25,425 nucleotides of DNA. Origin: a virus. The translations under genes were made by a program, and so were the position numbers. Under the pieces are notes generated by a model that was not told the origin of the DNA, ran no database searches, and was given only the letters and a program-made list of their open reading frames with translations. Positions 1 through 8,146 of the stretch are shown here, one piece after another (positions within the stretch are counted from its first letter, which is position 1; every line of letters begins with the position of its first letter). The DNA lies in IMG/VR virus record IMGVR_UViG_3300045912_000040, positions 1-25,425 of that record. One strand, 5' to 3'.

Positions 1-2243
1 TAAGTGACATTGATTGCATTTGGCCTTTCTGCGTAGGCTCTATTAGAAGAAAATCCCCTAGAATTTCTGGGAGTAAATACCTGAACTGGAGTTGTCTTTC
101 TTTTATCAATCAAGACTCCGTACTGGCCGTCGATAATATTAAGGCTTGCCTGGCCGAGGCCAGTGAGTCTTCCTAGAAGATCCTGAAGTGTAATAGTGTA
201 ATCGACAATGAAGTTGGCCTGAAATCTCGGAAAAGAATATACTACGTCTGGAATCGGCGGATTTGGCGGAACCTCATCGCAATAGTCCCGCCACTCTAAA
301 ATAGATGGAAGATGCAACCTTGATTTGCTGACTGCTCTCTTATTGATCTCGCCAGTAAGTAGGTCTGTAAATATCCAAGCTGGATTTGAAGTAGGCTGTT
401 TAACCCATTGAGATCCGTTCCAGACATCGAGAACTGAAGTACAGATGGCAGATAGGTTTTGAATAGCGCCATTGAGTTGGTTTGTCGCTTTAATTCTGAC
501 CTCAAGATAAACATGGCGCTTTGTTGTAATAATTGGGTCAGAGTCAAATCTAGTTTGGAGCTGGCCAAATGTGAGGTTGTCTTGAATTTGGAATGTGGCC
601 GCTGAGAAGGATCTAATTCTTCTAACTCTAACTCTAATTGACTCCGTTGTTCGTGGAGTGAATTTGAAAGTAGAATAAACTGGAGAAGTTTCTAGGCGCT
701 GAATCCTTGCTCGTTTAAAGGCAGGTATTCCATAGCGTACTTTATTAGTTGAAGACCATCGCAATTCTGTAAATAAAGAGTCAGCCGGAACAGAATAAGA
801 GCCAGTCTCTACGCCAAATGTGCCAAGAACAAAAGACGAGTTTAGCCCCTGAGGGACTTCGACTTGAGTTCTCCCGCCACCTAGGTTTGTTACTTTATTT
901 ACTGGTCCGAGAAGTTGTCCGTTAATATAAAGATAAGAGTTAAGATTTACGGTACCCGTAGGAAATATAAAAACCTTTTGGTCTTTTAAATATCCAAATT
1001 GCCTATAATGTCTAATAGTCCTTGTAGACGACCTGCCTGAAGAAAGGGCTATCTGCTCTGTTTTTCCTAATTTTGAATATGCGCCAATAGAAATATTGGC
1101 CAAATTAGAAGGGGCTATCAAAGGAACATTTGCCCCAATGTCAATCTGCTGTGAGCCCCCGGCAGATTTAAAGTCAGATACAAAATTCAGATCATTCCAG
1201 GCTCTCCAAATATTGTCTGATGTCTGAGCAAACTCGATCTCTAAGTCTATTGTCCGAGGAGTCCTAGAGCCGTCAGATCCAAAACCAAAAAGACCACTAG
1301 GATTAACAAAATTAAGGCTAATTTCTTGAGAGACTCCATTAGTATTTGGCTTGCAATCCCTGATAACTTCCCATTCGGATACTGGGTCCCCTGATTCTTG
1401 GTTCCCATTTAGTGCTACTCCTATTTGCTCTGTGTTTACATCGCCCTTGTAAAGTCGGAGAGAGTCGATAAGAGCCTCATCCCATCCTCCCTCATCAACT
1501 GGGGGCTTGTTAAAATCGACGAAGTTATATTGAACTTCGTTAAATTGCCCAATAGGAGTGTCGCCGATTTTTAAATCGCTGATTAAATATGGCCCAAGGC
1601 CAAAGTCATAGATGGCATAGAAGTATTGAACAAGCTCACCAGTCGCGGGATCTACTTCAAGTTCCGTATATGGATTGGCTGCGATGTTTGGAAAGATCCT
1701 GTGAGTTCCGTACACTTTAGGAACTGGGCCAAGTCTTAAAACCTGGTTACTTTGAGATCCAAGAGTGTACATCTGAGATCCAGCGATGTCGCTTAATCCT
1801 CCAGAGAAGTCTGCGTTTTTAAATGGAATGAGCTGCGAGGCAATATAAAATGCGGCGACGCCGATAGCCGCATTTAACAATCCCGCAGTAAAAGCGGCAC
1901 CCGCGCCAGTAAGCCCCGCAGATGTTATTATACTCGGAGTAAGAAAAGCACCCCCGGCGGCTACTAGGATGACTCCCAAAAGGATTCTATTAAAATCTCT
2001 ACCGCCCTTTATTTTGGGAGCGACAAGAACAGTGTCTGTTTCTTTAAGCTGGGTAAAAGCCCAAAGGTCTTTTTCAATTGCGTGGCCATTAACTAAAACA
2101 TGAAATACTTCTTCGGCTGGCCTATCTAGTGGGACATCTTTGAGAATACGAGTGACAGCCGAATCTAGCGTTTCGCCAGACTCAATGGCTATCTCCAAGT
2201 CCCCCTTGTCCGTTCCTGTCGATGCAAGCCTTAATCTAATCAT
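1..2243 (-). CDS. Tail-tip / host-specificity protein, lambda J-like (3' end outside window)
   Basis: The frame stays open from an ATG at 2243 to the left edge, giving about 747 codons with no stop, so the C-terminus is missing. The first ~80 residues look like a beta-grasp domain of the kind seen in lambda gpI-type proteins, with VNG near residue 51 and a VAPKIKGG end. A long hydrophobic Gly/Ala-rich stretch follows (about residues 87-140), then a LGPVPKVYGTHR segment typical of J-like tail-tip proteins. Family knowledge: these proteins form the central hub of the siphovirus tail tip and contact the receptor. The ATG overlaps the stop of the NlpC/P60 gene as ATGA, which fits the lambda K-I-J order with an I-like part fused to J. 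The tail-tip hub call is firm; receptor specificity cannot be read. Confidence 0.88.
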   Translation of the reverse strand, partial: MIRLRLASTGTDKGDLEIAIESGETLDSAVTRILKDVPLDRPAEEVFHVLVNGHAIEKDLWAFTQLKETDTVLVAPKIKGGRDFNRILLGVILVAAGGAFLTPSIITSAGLTGAGAAFTAGLLNAAIGVAAFYIASQLIPFKNADFSGGLSDIAGSQMYTLGSQSNQVLRLGPVPKVYGTHRIFPNIAANPYTELEVDPATGELVQYFYAIYDFGLGPYLISDLKIGDTPIGQFNEVQYNFVDFNKPPVDEGGWDEALIDSLRLYKGDVNTEQIGVALNGNQESGDPVSEWEVIRDCKPNTNGVSQEISLNFVNPSGLFGFGSDGSRTPRTIDLEIEFAQTSDNIWRAWNDLNFVSDFKSAGGSQQIDIGANVPLIAPSNLANISIGAYSKLGKTEQIALSSGRSSTRTIRHYRQFGYLKDQKVFIFPTGTVNLNSYLYINGQLLGPVNKVTNLGGGRTQVEVPQGLNSSFVLGTFGVETGSYSVPADSLFTELRWSSTNKVRYGIPAFKRARIQRLETSPVYSTFKFTPRTTESIRVRVRRIRSFSAATFQIQDNLTFGQLQTRFDSDPIITTKRHVYLEVRIKATNQLNGAIQNLSAICTSVLDVWNGSQWVKQPTSNPAWIFTDLLTGEINKRAVSKSRLHLPSILEWRDYCDEVPPNPPIPDVVYSFPRFQANFIVDYTITLQDLLGRLTGLGQASLNIIDGQYGVLIDKRKTTPVQVFTPRNSRGFSSNRAYAERPNAINVT

Positions 2244-2626
2244 TCCACTTCCGTCCTAAAGTAACCAACAATTTGCTTTTTCCATCTTGCGACAGGCTCT
2301 AAACATGAGCCAGTTTTTTCCGTGGTGTGTAGCATCATACCGCCGCCCATAAAGATAGCAATGTGGCTTTCTATTCCTAGTATTTTTATCAGGACTATAT
2401 CCCCAAATCGGGGGTCTTCTACCCTTTTAAACTCCCCGACATTGGTATAGATTAAAGACTTCCTATCTGACCTTTCAAGTGGAGTGTGTTCGTAGTAAGA
2501 CTTAAGCTCAATTCCAAATACCCGCTGATAAAAATGCTGGGTTAGTCGCCAGCAATCCATCTTGGAATACTCTATCCCAATGAACTCAGAAAAGTCCTGG
2601 GTGTGTAAGGGGGGTGTATTTTTCAC
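2240..2626 (-). CDS. NlpC/P60-family tail-tip peptidase (lambda gpK-like)
   Basis: A 128-residue cysteine peptidase of the NlpC/P60 superfamily. The catalytic Cys is in KMDCWRL (Cys25), preceded by FIGIEY as is usual in phage members. The catalytic His is in IESHIAIF (His88), and a third polar residue may be His100 in MMLHTT. Family knowledge: tail-tip NlpC/P60 proteins cut peptidoglycan peptides during DNA entry or act in tip assembly. The start is GTG at 2626, with a weak GGA upstream, and the gene overlaps the DUF1833 gene by 41 bp in another frame. A later start would remove the IGIEY element or the Cys, so the long overlap is probably real. It ends in an ATGA overlap with the J-like gene. 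Confidence 0.88.
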   Translation of the reverse strand: MKNTPPLHTQDFSEFIGIEYSKMDCWRLTQHFYQRVFGIELKSYYEHTPLERSDRKSLIYTNVGEFKRVEDPRFGDIVLIKILGIESHIAIFMGGGMMLHTTEKTGSCLEPVARWKKQIVGYFRTEVE

Positions 2627-3059
2627 TGCTCAATTCCGTTTGTAAAAAGTTATCCAGATACAAAGTGGCTGTAATTTTGGATGCGTCATAAGTTATGGAT
2701 CTTATTTTTAGCTCCTCCACTTCGTATTGAACCTCGTCAGGAATTGATGCCAGCACCATTTCTATTTTTACATCAATGATATCTGTTATGTTTCTGACTA
2801 ACGAAATTAAGTCTAGGCTTACGTTATCAAGCTCTAGATTTATTTCTCTTGCAGATTCCCCGTCATCTGGAGGAAGCGCCAAGCTAAAAGGCAGGGCCAA
2901 GTAAGTGTTGCCTCGGCTAACAAAGTTTCTAGTGTCATTCACAAGTCTGATAGGCTCGGGCAAAGAATCGTGGTCTAGGGTAAGCAAAGTTAAAAACGGG
3001 TCGCCTGATTCTTGACCATAGAGCTGCGCTAATAGTTCAGGACTTAACTGGTTTGCCAT
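2586..3059 (-). CDS. DUF1833-family tail-tip protein
   Basis: A 157-residue protein that I recognise as the DUF1833 family of phage tail proteins. Hallmarks are an N-terminal LLAQLYGQESGDPFLTLLTL, then PIRLVNDTRNFVSRGNTY, a middle EINLELDNVS, and the conserved Pro-Gly-Leu-Phe end. In other siphoviruses members sit between the tape measure and NlpC/P60 genes, as here, and probably form part of the baseplate or tail-tip ring; no enzymatic role is known. The ATG at 3059 shares a base with the preceding stop (TAATG), so translation is coupled. It overlaps the NlpC/P60 gene by 41 bp; the family-typical C-terminus supports this reading of the overlap. Confidence 0.85.
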   Translation of the reverse strand: MANQLSPELLAQLYGQESGDPFLTLLTLDHDSLPEPIRLVNDTRNFVSRGNTYLALPFSLALPPDDGESAREINLELDNVSLDLISLVRNITDIIDVKIEMVLASIPDEVQYEVEELKIRSITYDASKITATLYLDNFLQTELSSEKYTPLTHPGLF

Positions 3060-3412
3060 TATGGTAATTTCTCCCAGATCATTTCAACTGTAAAGTCTGC
3101 CCCACTAATTGGCCGAGCAATTGGCGGCTGAATAAATCTAAACTCCTCTACAGTATTTGTCATAGGATTTGTGAACTCAAAAGGAAGCGTTCCCCCGGCA
3201 AGAGTTACGTCAAAGAAATTATAAAGAGTGTTCCATTGAGTTCTTGTGCAGTTTATTGTCACTGACATCTTGTCTACAGATTTAGTGAACCTGCGGCGAA
3301 CTTTAGGCGCACCAATGTCGTTTTCTGATCTTATTACCGTGTTACCTATCTCGTAGTTAAATCCAGACTGATTTGCTAATTGCTGAAGAGTAATTGGCCA
3401 CTGCGCTGCCAC
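3059..3412 (-). CDS. Small minor tail protein
   Basis: A 117-residue protein between the tape measure and the DUF1833 gene. It contains VRRRFTKSVDKMSVTINCTRTQWNTLY, a layout common in small siphovirus tail proteins: a basic segment, a beta-strand pair, a W-containing helix, and an aromatic-rich end with FTVEMIWEKLP. By position it is probably a distal-tail or tail-tip component (the lambda gpM slot), but no motif fixes a biochemical role. The start is GTG at 3412, forming a TAGTG overlap with the tape measure stop; its own stop overlaps the next start as TAATG. Tail membership is fairly secure from context; the exact ring position is inferred. Confidence 0.7.
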   Translation of the reverse strand: MAAQWPITLQQLANQSGFNYEIGNTVIRSENDIGAPKVRRRFTKSVDKMSVTINCTRTQWNTLYNFFDVTLAGGTLPFEFTNPMTNTVEEFRFIQPPIARPISGADFTVEMIWEKLP

Positions 3413-5664
3413 TAAACACCTCGTCTTTTAAGGCCATAGTTAGCCGTAAAGTCTCTATCAAAAATTCCCCTAGAGATTCCTTCTTTAACTTTATTAAAGA
3501 TAATGACATCCAATACTTTAGTGCCGTCGCTAGTAGTTCTTTCCCGTTGCTCAATTTGAGAGTCGCTTGAATTGTTGATTACATTCACAGTCATTGCAGA
3601 TTGGAAGTCTCCCGTCCCAAGTTTAGCTGAGGCAATTCCAGGGTTAAGGGGCACGTTTGAAGCCGGAGCATTAAATAAATCCCGAAATCCCGTTGTTCCA
3701 TTTCCTCCGGCTCCCGGAAGATTATTTATATTGTTGTCAGAAATTCCTATATTCCCACTAAAGAAAGAATTTACTCCCCTGGCGAGGTTTTGAACAATCA
3801 GGGTTCTAATTAGGACTCTATTTAAGTCATCAAGAACTGACTGAGCGAAATCTTTAAAGTTAAATTTTCCAGTCTTTGTAAAATCAAATAGTGCATCTTC
3901 AAGGCTACTGAAAGCGTTTTTAATAGTGTCTGAAAGCTGATTGGCCAAGGTCCCGATAGATTGAATATATTCCCTTGCCCCGCGCTCGAGGAAGTTTCCT
4001 CTGCCGAGTTTTTCATCAATTTCGATAAGCTCTTTTTTAAATTCTTTTAATGTTATCTTGCCTTGAGCCAGCTTGTCGGTTAGCTCTTCTACCTTTATTT
4101 TTCTAAGCCCGTCACTAAACTTTCTAAGACCTTCCGCTGTGTCCGTAAAAGTCCTATTAAGTTCCAATTCTTTTACTTTTCTTGCTGCTTCTCTATAAGA
4201 GAATAGGTCTTTAGTGCCTTTATCAAAATCCGCCTTTGCAAGACTTTCCTCAAGTTTAGCTACGCCTATCGCATAGGCATTGAGGTCCCCACTCTTTTTA
4301 AATTCGTTGTTAAGTTTAGTAAATTTCTCAATCGGGACCTTCTCAATAAGATTAGAAAGATCATTTAAATCTTTCTTTGTTTTTGGGAACTCTACAGTAC
4401 CAATTCCAAAAAATCCTGCGGGGGCGTTTGGCAATACGCCTGGGGTTATTGGGGCTCTCTCGAAGAAAGGAACTTCAGAGCCAGTAGCCAAAGTTCCAAA
4501 CTTTTTACGGCTGTCCTCTATTCTTTTCCCAAGATTATCAAAAAAGGAATTTACCTTATTTGTGGCCCCTGTTCCAAAAATAGAATTAAACAGTAAGTCA
4601 GAGCCAATAATTAATTTCTTAATTAGATCCAAAAATACTTGGGCCCCGATGGCTATAAGATCAAATGCCTTTTTAGCAGTTCTTTCAAATCCGCCTAACT
4701 GATTTATCAGGAATAATAAAGAAAGCGATATAAGGCTGAATATTCGAACAATTGGGTTCAATTTTAAAAATTCGAACAAGGCTACAAAAGCGGCCTTCAA
4801 TTTAATAGCAATAAGGGGAATTAAAACAGTGGCAATGAGGGCTATGAAAGTGCCAATGTTGTCAGTCAATTCTTGTATCAAAGCGTTCAGTTTCCCAGGG
4901 CCGTCGATCTGCTTACTGAAATTTGCAATCGCTACTTTAGCCCTATCCAGTGCTTGAACAAATACTTGGTTGTAAGTAATCCCAAGTTTCTCAGTCTCCG
5001 CCTGTAAATCTTTCTGGGATAGGAGCAATGCTTTAAATACTTTGGAAGCTGTGATGCCGCCCTGCTCTGCGAGTTTATACAGCTCTCCGCGAGTTACATT
5101 AAAAGTTTTTGACAGTAATTCACCGACAACTACGTTGGCCTCTAAGACTGATCTTAATTCTTGTCCGCGAAGCTGTCCTGATGCAAGACCTTGTGACAAC
5201 TGGATAGCCGCTGAAGTGGCCTCGCCCGTAGTCGCTCCAGATAGCCTAAAAGAGTTTTGTAGGGCTTCGGTAACTTTAAGGACCTGAGAAGTATCCGCCC
5301 CTAAATCTTTTGTCGCGGCAGCAAGCCTTGCGTAGACGATAGCCAAACTTTCTACTGAAGTTCTAGTTCGCACCGCTGCGGCCTGAAGACCGTCAAATAC
5401 TTGGGAGCCTTTGTCAGCCCCGCCAGACAAGGCGTTAATCCGATCTCTAAGTAAGTTGATAGAGTCTGCGGCCTGTGCAAATTGTTGAACTCCAATGCCA
5501 GCGAGGAAGGAACCAAATAGCGTCCCGACTCTACCCAATGCTCCGCTAATCCCGTTGATGCTTTTATTTAGTTGGCCGAATTGACGAGAAAGTCTTTGAA
5601 GAGCTGAACCGCCGTCAGTCTTGACGAAAACCACTACACTTCTGCGCTCATTTCCTGCGGCCAT
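3412..5664 (-). CDS. Tail tape measure protein
   Basis: A 750-residue protein with a typical tape-measure N-terminal domain: an Ala/Ser/Gln-rich helical region with SVESLAIVYARLAAATKDLG, SFRLSGATTGEATSAAIQLS and GQLRGQELRSVLEANV. A hydrophobic segment with two likely membrane-spanning stretches lies around residues 270-325, followed by Lys/Glu-rich helices and a Ser/Asn/Gly-rich end. It sets tail length and later helps form a channel for DNA entry. At the usual ~1.5 Angstrom per residue the tail would be near 110 nm (inference). The ATG at 5664 has an AGGGAAA ribosome site and lies inside the last codons of the frameshifted chaperone (17-bp overlap), the canonical arrangement upstream of a tape measure. 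Confidence 0.93.
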   Translation of the reverse strand: MAAGNERRSVVVFVKTDGGSALQRLSRQFGQLNKSINGISGALGRVGTLFGSFLAGIGVQQFAQAADSINLLRDRINALSGGADKGSQVFDGLQAAAVRTRTSVESLAIVYARLAAATKDLGADTSQVLKVTEALQNSFRLSGATTGEATSAAIQLSQGLASGQLRGQELRSVLEANVVVGELLSKTFNVTRGELYKLAEQGGITASKVFKALLLSQKDLQAETEKLGITYNQVFVQALDRAKVAIANFSKQIDGPGKLNALIQELTDNIGTFIALIATVLIPLIAIKLKAAFVALFEFLKLNPIVRIFSLISLSLLFLINQLGGFERTAKKAFDLIAIGAQVFLDLIKKLIIGSDLLFNSIFGTGATNKVNSFFDNLGKRIEDSRKKFGTLATGSEVPFFERAPITPGVLPNAPAGFFGIGTVEFPKTKKDLNDLSNLIEKVPIEKFTKLNNEFKKSGDLNAYAIGVAKLEESLAKADFDKGTKDLFSYREAARKVKELELNRTFTDTAEGLRKFSDGLRKIKVEELTDKLAQGKITLKEFKKELIEIDEKLGRGNFLERGAREYIQSIGTLANQLSDTIKNAFSSLEDALFDFTKTGKFNFKDFAQSVLDDLNRVLIRTLIVQNLARGVNSFFSGNIGISDNNINNLPGAGGNGTTGFRDLFNAPASNVPLNPGIASAKLGTGDFQSAMTVNVINNSSDSQIEQRERTTSDGTKVLDVIIFNKVKEGISRGIFDRDFTANYGLKRRGV

Positions 5665-6387
5665 TTTCCCTCGTCTTCGCCTTTTGTTTATTCGCCTCTA
5701 ACTCTAAAAACTTATAGTCCATAGCGCGAATAACATAGAGAAACTCGTCAAAGTCCTCTACATCATAAAGCCTAGAGTATTCAGCTATGGCTGTAAAGGG
5801 AATAGGCCCGATCCCAAAACCAGACTGTCTTGTTGTAGAGAGTTCCCTGAAGGCCTCAACGTACCAAATGAAAGGTTGAATATCCGGCTCGCGGTCTTCT
5901 TCTTTTAAAATCCCGCGAGCTATTAAGCTGTCATAGAATCCGCTTGCTACGTGCCCTGACCACTTATAATTCCACTCAACGTATCGCGTTAAGAGTTTCC
6001 CAAATCTTCTCTAAATACATCTGACTTGCTGGCGTGCTCAACAATCGTATCGCCCAGGTCCGGAAGACTACAGAACAATTTAACACAGGCCTCAACTGAG
6101 AATGGTTCTTGTTTACCGTCGATCTCAACGCCCTTCCAGTCGATCACACAAGACTCAACAAAAACACGGAACATAATTTCCAATTGTTTTTCACGAGGAA
6201 AAGTTCCAAGTTCGATTTGTTTTGCATAGGGCTTATAGTGCTTTGCCAGAGACTTCTTAACTTTCTCAGAGTTATATCCACCAAATCTTCGGCATAAGAA
6301 CCCTACTCCCTCAGAGACGTCGAACCACACTCCGTTTTCTTCCAGTTCCGCCGAGTTCTTAAAAAACTTATCAAGATTAGACTTCAT
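5648..6387 (-). CDS. Tail assembly chaperone, -1 frameshift fusion (lambda gpGT-like)
   Basis: The long form of the chaperone, made by a -1 shift near 6001-5995. The -1 frame is open from just after a TAG at 6013-6011 to a TGA at 5650-5648. It adds about 115 residues containing WYVEAFRELSTTRQ and IGPIPFTAIAEYSRLY. It has no ATG, GTG or TTG until a Met about 30 residues from its end, so it cannot plausibly be translated alone. The full fusion is 246 residues (741 translated nt, one base re-read). In lambda and many other phages the G and GT products bind the tape measure and recruit tube protein; the ratio is set by the slip efficiency. Placement just before the tape measure and just after the tube protein matches this role. 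Confidence 0.87.
5989..6387 (-). CDS. Tail assembly chaperone, short form (lambda gpG-like)
   Basis: A 132-residue zero-frame product ending at TAA 5991-5989. The protein is mostly helical and acidic/basic mixed, with FDVSEGVGFLCRRFGGYN near the N-terminus and a C-terminal SKSDVFREDLGNS. It lies between the tube protein and tape measure genes, the standard place for gpG-type chaperones, and carries the slippery site two codons before its stop. The ATG at 6387 is preceded by AAGGAG at good spacing. It is not expected in the finished virion; it keeps the tape measure soluble while the tube polymerises. The functional call rests on synteny and the frameshift rather than on sequence identity. Confidence 0.85.
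   Translation of the reverse strand: MKSNLDKFFKNSAELEENGVWFDVSEGVGFLCRRFGGYNSEKVKKSLAKHYKPYAKQIELGTFPREKQLEIMFRVFVESCVIDWKGVEIDGKQEPFSVEACVKLFCSLPDLGDTIVEHASKSDVFREDLGNS
5995..6004 (-). promoter_or_regulatory. Programmed -1 ribosomal frameshift site TTTGGGAAAC
   Basis: On the minus strand the zero-frame codons are GAT TTG GGA AAC TCT TAA. This holds two overlapping X XXY YYZ heptamers: T TTG GGA and G GGA AAC. Both permit tandem re-pairing into the -1 frame (TTT GGG AAA). The second is one base away from lambda's G-T slip site. The -1 frame has a TAG at 6013-6011 and the zero frame a TAA at 5991-5989, so any shift must occur in the ~20 nt between, exactly where the heptamers lie. I did not find a convincing downstream pseudoknot by eye. 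Confidence 0.87.
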
Positions 6388-6417
6388 GTTTTCTCCTTTT
6401 TGAGTTCTTAGGTAATC

Positions 6418-6460
6418 AAAAAGAAAGGGCCTAAGTCAACAACCGAATGACTTAGGCCCC
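6418..6460 (-). terminator. Intrinsic terminator after the tail tube gene
   Basis: Perfect 12-bp inverted repeat: GGGCCTAAGTCA at 6427-6438 and TGACTTAGGCCC at 6448-6459, with a 9-nt loop. Read on the minus strand the stem is followed at once by TTTCTTTTTG, a good U-tract. It lies between the tube protein stop and the chaperone start, so it probably trims read-through from the highly expressed tube gene into the chaperone and tape measure genes. Confidence 0.85.
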
Positions 6461-6462
6461 AA

Positions 6463-6487
6463 GGTAGGTGAAAGGAAAAAACCTACC
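6463..6487 (-). repeat. Second stem-loop just after the tail tube stop codon
   Basis: Perfect 7-bp inverted repeat GGTAGGT (6463-6469) and ACCTACC (6481-6487) with an 11-nt loop, beginning 4 nt after the tube gene stop. It lies upstream of the terminator in transcript order and has no U-tract of its own. It may protect the 3' end of the tube mRNA or pause polymerase before the main terminator; this is inference. Confidence 0.5.
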
Positions 6488-6490
6488 GGA

Positions 6491-7675
6491 CTATGAACGG
6501 TAGATTACAAAAGACTTTTCTTGGTTAGGCCCAACTTTGGCAGTGCCCGTCATGTTCAAAAGAATATCCTGATTGGCTCCAGCACTTGCAGGGTCATCAA
6601 AAGAAACCTGAACCGCTGGCATATAGAACCCATACCAGCCGCCGTTGTTCTTAACCATAAAGCCAACTTGGAAAGGATCTTGGTTTAATTTCTTATCAAG
6701 AATTGACCAGTTGGCATTGTTTAAGTAGGCGTTCATCTCAACCCCGATCTGGGCAGTTCCTGCCGAGTAATCAATCGGAGCAATATCCCCGATGACAGTC
6801 TGCGCTGACAAGTTGTTGTTAAGACTAATTGACAGACTTTGGACTGCAAGGTCAGAAGGGCCGAAAGTTCCAATAGCTGATGTGATAAAGAAAGGCATAT
6901 CGACGGAGCCGTTGAAAGTCTGAGTAGTCGCCGCAGGGTCAATAGTTCTTCCGTTGGTCATAAGCTCTGATGCAGTGTCGGCAGTTACATAGTCATTACC
7001 AGAGAAAGTAAAAGATCCGTTTACAAGTTCTCCAAAGGCAACATTGAGTTCCATCTCAGAAGCAATCATCCCTCGATAGTTAATTCCCTTGGTCGTCAGA
7101 TCAAGAAACTGTTTACACATTGAGAATGATTTTTTAGTAACACCAACTTCAAGTCGGTCAGCACGTTTATAAGCTGTCCCAGATCCTGATTCAGTGACAA
7201 GTGTTCCTACGGATACAACACGAATTACAGTGTTAGATATAATCTCAGCAACCATAACTTGAGTGTTGTTGGCAGCGTTTGAAAACCCAGAAAGAGTCAG
7301 CAAGTCACCAACAACAATCGTCGGAGACCAGTTACCCGCAGAGCGAGTGATCTGACTTGTTGTAGCGTCAATATCTAAATCGACTGTGACTAGAGCCTGG
7401 ATGTTCCAGTCTGAGTACATCGCGGATGCCATGAAATCTTCGAGGGCTTCCTCTTTGGCAAGCTCGAAGCTCAAAGCCCCGCCCACCTGAAGTCCAGTAA
7501 CAATCTGACCGGAACTCATTCGGTCAGTTCTAATTTGCTGAGACTCCACTGTGTCTGGAGTTCCAGACAAGGCCTCAGAAATAAATCTGGCAGTTTTAAA
7601 ATTCCCAGCAACGGGAGTTTGGCCGTAGGCCGTCTCCTCGATGTATGCCACTCTGACGAGATTGGATGAACTCAA
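6491..7675 (-). CDS. Major tail tube protein
   Basis: A 394-residue phage tail tube protein. It starts with LVRVAYIEETAYGQTP, followed by QIRTDRM and GGALSFELAKE, a pattern I recognise from the large siphovirus/HK97-group tube proteins. The C-terminal half has EMNAYLNNANW and VQVSFDDPA. A beta-rich inserted segment lies at about residues 100-170. The protein polymerises into hexameric rings around the tape measure. The start is TTG at 7675: an in-frame TAG lies four codons upstream and the next in-frame ATG is residue 53, so a non-ATG start is forced; an AGGGGG site precedes it. The gene is followed by two stem-loops including a strong terminator, fitting a highly expressed product. Confidence 0.88.
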   Translation of the reverse strand: MSSSNLVRVAYIEETAYGQTPVAGNFKTARFISEALSGTPDTVESQQIRTDRMSSGQIVTGLQVGGALSFELAKEEALEDFMASAMYSDWNIQALVTVDLDIDATTSQITRSAGNWSPTIVVGDLLTLSGFSNAANNTQVMVAEIISNTVIRVVSVGTLVTESGSGTAYKRADRLEVGVTKKSFSMCKQFLDLTTKGINYRGMIASEMELNVAFGELVNGSFTFSGNDYVTADTASELMTNGRTIDPAATTQTFNGSVDMPFFITSAIGTFGPSDLAVQSLSISLNNNLSAQTVIGDIAPIDYSAGTAQIGVEMNAYLNNANWSILDKKLNQDPFQVGFMVKNNGGWYGFYMPAVQVSFDDPASAGANQDILLNMTGTAKVGPNQEKSFVIYRS

Positions 7676-7688
7676 AGTAACCCCCTAT

Positions 7689-8138
7689 TTAAAGATCAAA
7701 GTCTCTTTCATAACCACAAATAAATGTCGCGGCTGTATATCCGCCTTCAAATTGAAGGGCCGCCCCGAATCCAAAATTGGCCGGAGTAACCGACTCAATA
7801 ATGATGTCCCCAATCCTTCTTCCCCGCAATAAATTTCTTAAGTCTTCGGCCCTGGCCATAATCCCGGGGGCAACTCCAAAGCCAACTGGGGCGACAACGT
7901 GAATAAGAACCTGGCCCGTTTCTCGATATCTGCCCTTGGTTCCGTCGGCATCTATTGTAATCGGGTCCTCGCTGTCCCCAATAAACTGAAGCCCTACCCA
8001 AGAATCGCTGGGCCCTACTCCATTGTCGCTTAGAAAATCCTGCATCTCGTCATAAACTCCGGATATGTCCAAAAAGGTCTCACTTGAGGAGCTAGTAAGG
8101 TAGGTCGTAATTTCATCTCTGACATACAAGGAAGACAT
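7689..8138 (-). CDS. Tail terminator protein (gpU-like)
   Basis: A 149-residue protein immediately before the tube gene. The order of an N-terminal helix (LYVRDEITTYL), a beta region with VGLQFIGDSEDP, then TGQVLIHVVAPVGFGVA, a helix containing RAEDLRNLLRGRR, and a final beta pair resembles the lambda gpU / tail terminator fold. Family role: it caps the growing tail tube at the head-proximal end and joins it to the neck. The ATG at 8138 has a GGAG site (GTAGGAGAAAAT). It follows the stop of the upstream completion-protein gene by only a few bases. Confidence 0.72.
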   Translation of the reverse strand: MSSLYVRDEITTYLTSSSSETFLDISGVYDEMQDFLSDNGVGPSDSWVGLQFIGDSEDPITIDADGTKGRYRETGQVLIHVVAPVGFGVAPGIMARAEDLRNLLRGRRIGDIIIESVTPANFGFGAALQFEGGYTAATFICGYERDFDL

Positions 8139-8146
8139 ATTTTCTC

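Noticed and set aside
2586-2626. The 41-bp overlap of the DUF1833 and NlpC/P60 genes as a frameshift or sequencing error
   Set aside because: The DUF1833 reading ends in its family-typical Pro-Gly-Leu-Phe, and the NlpC/P60 reading has its conserved lead-in to the catalytic Cys; both frames are intact.
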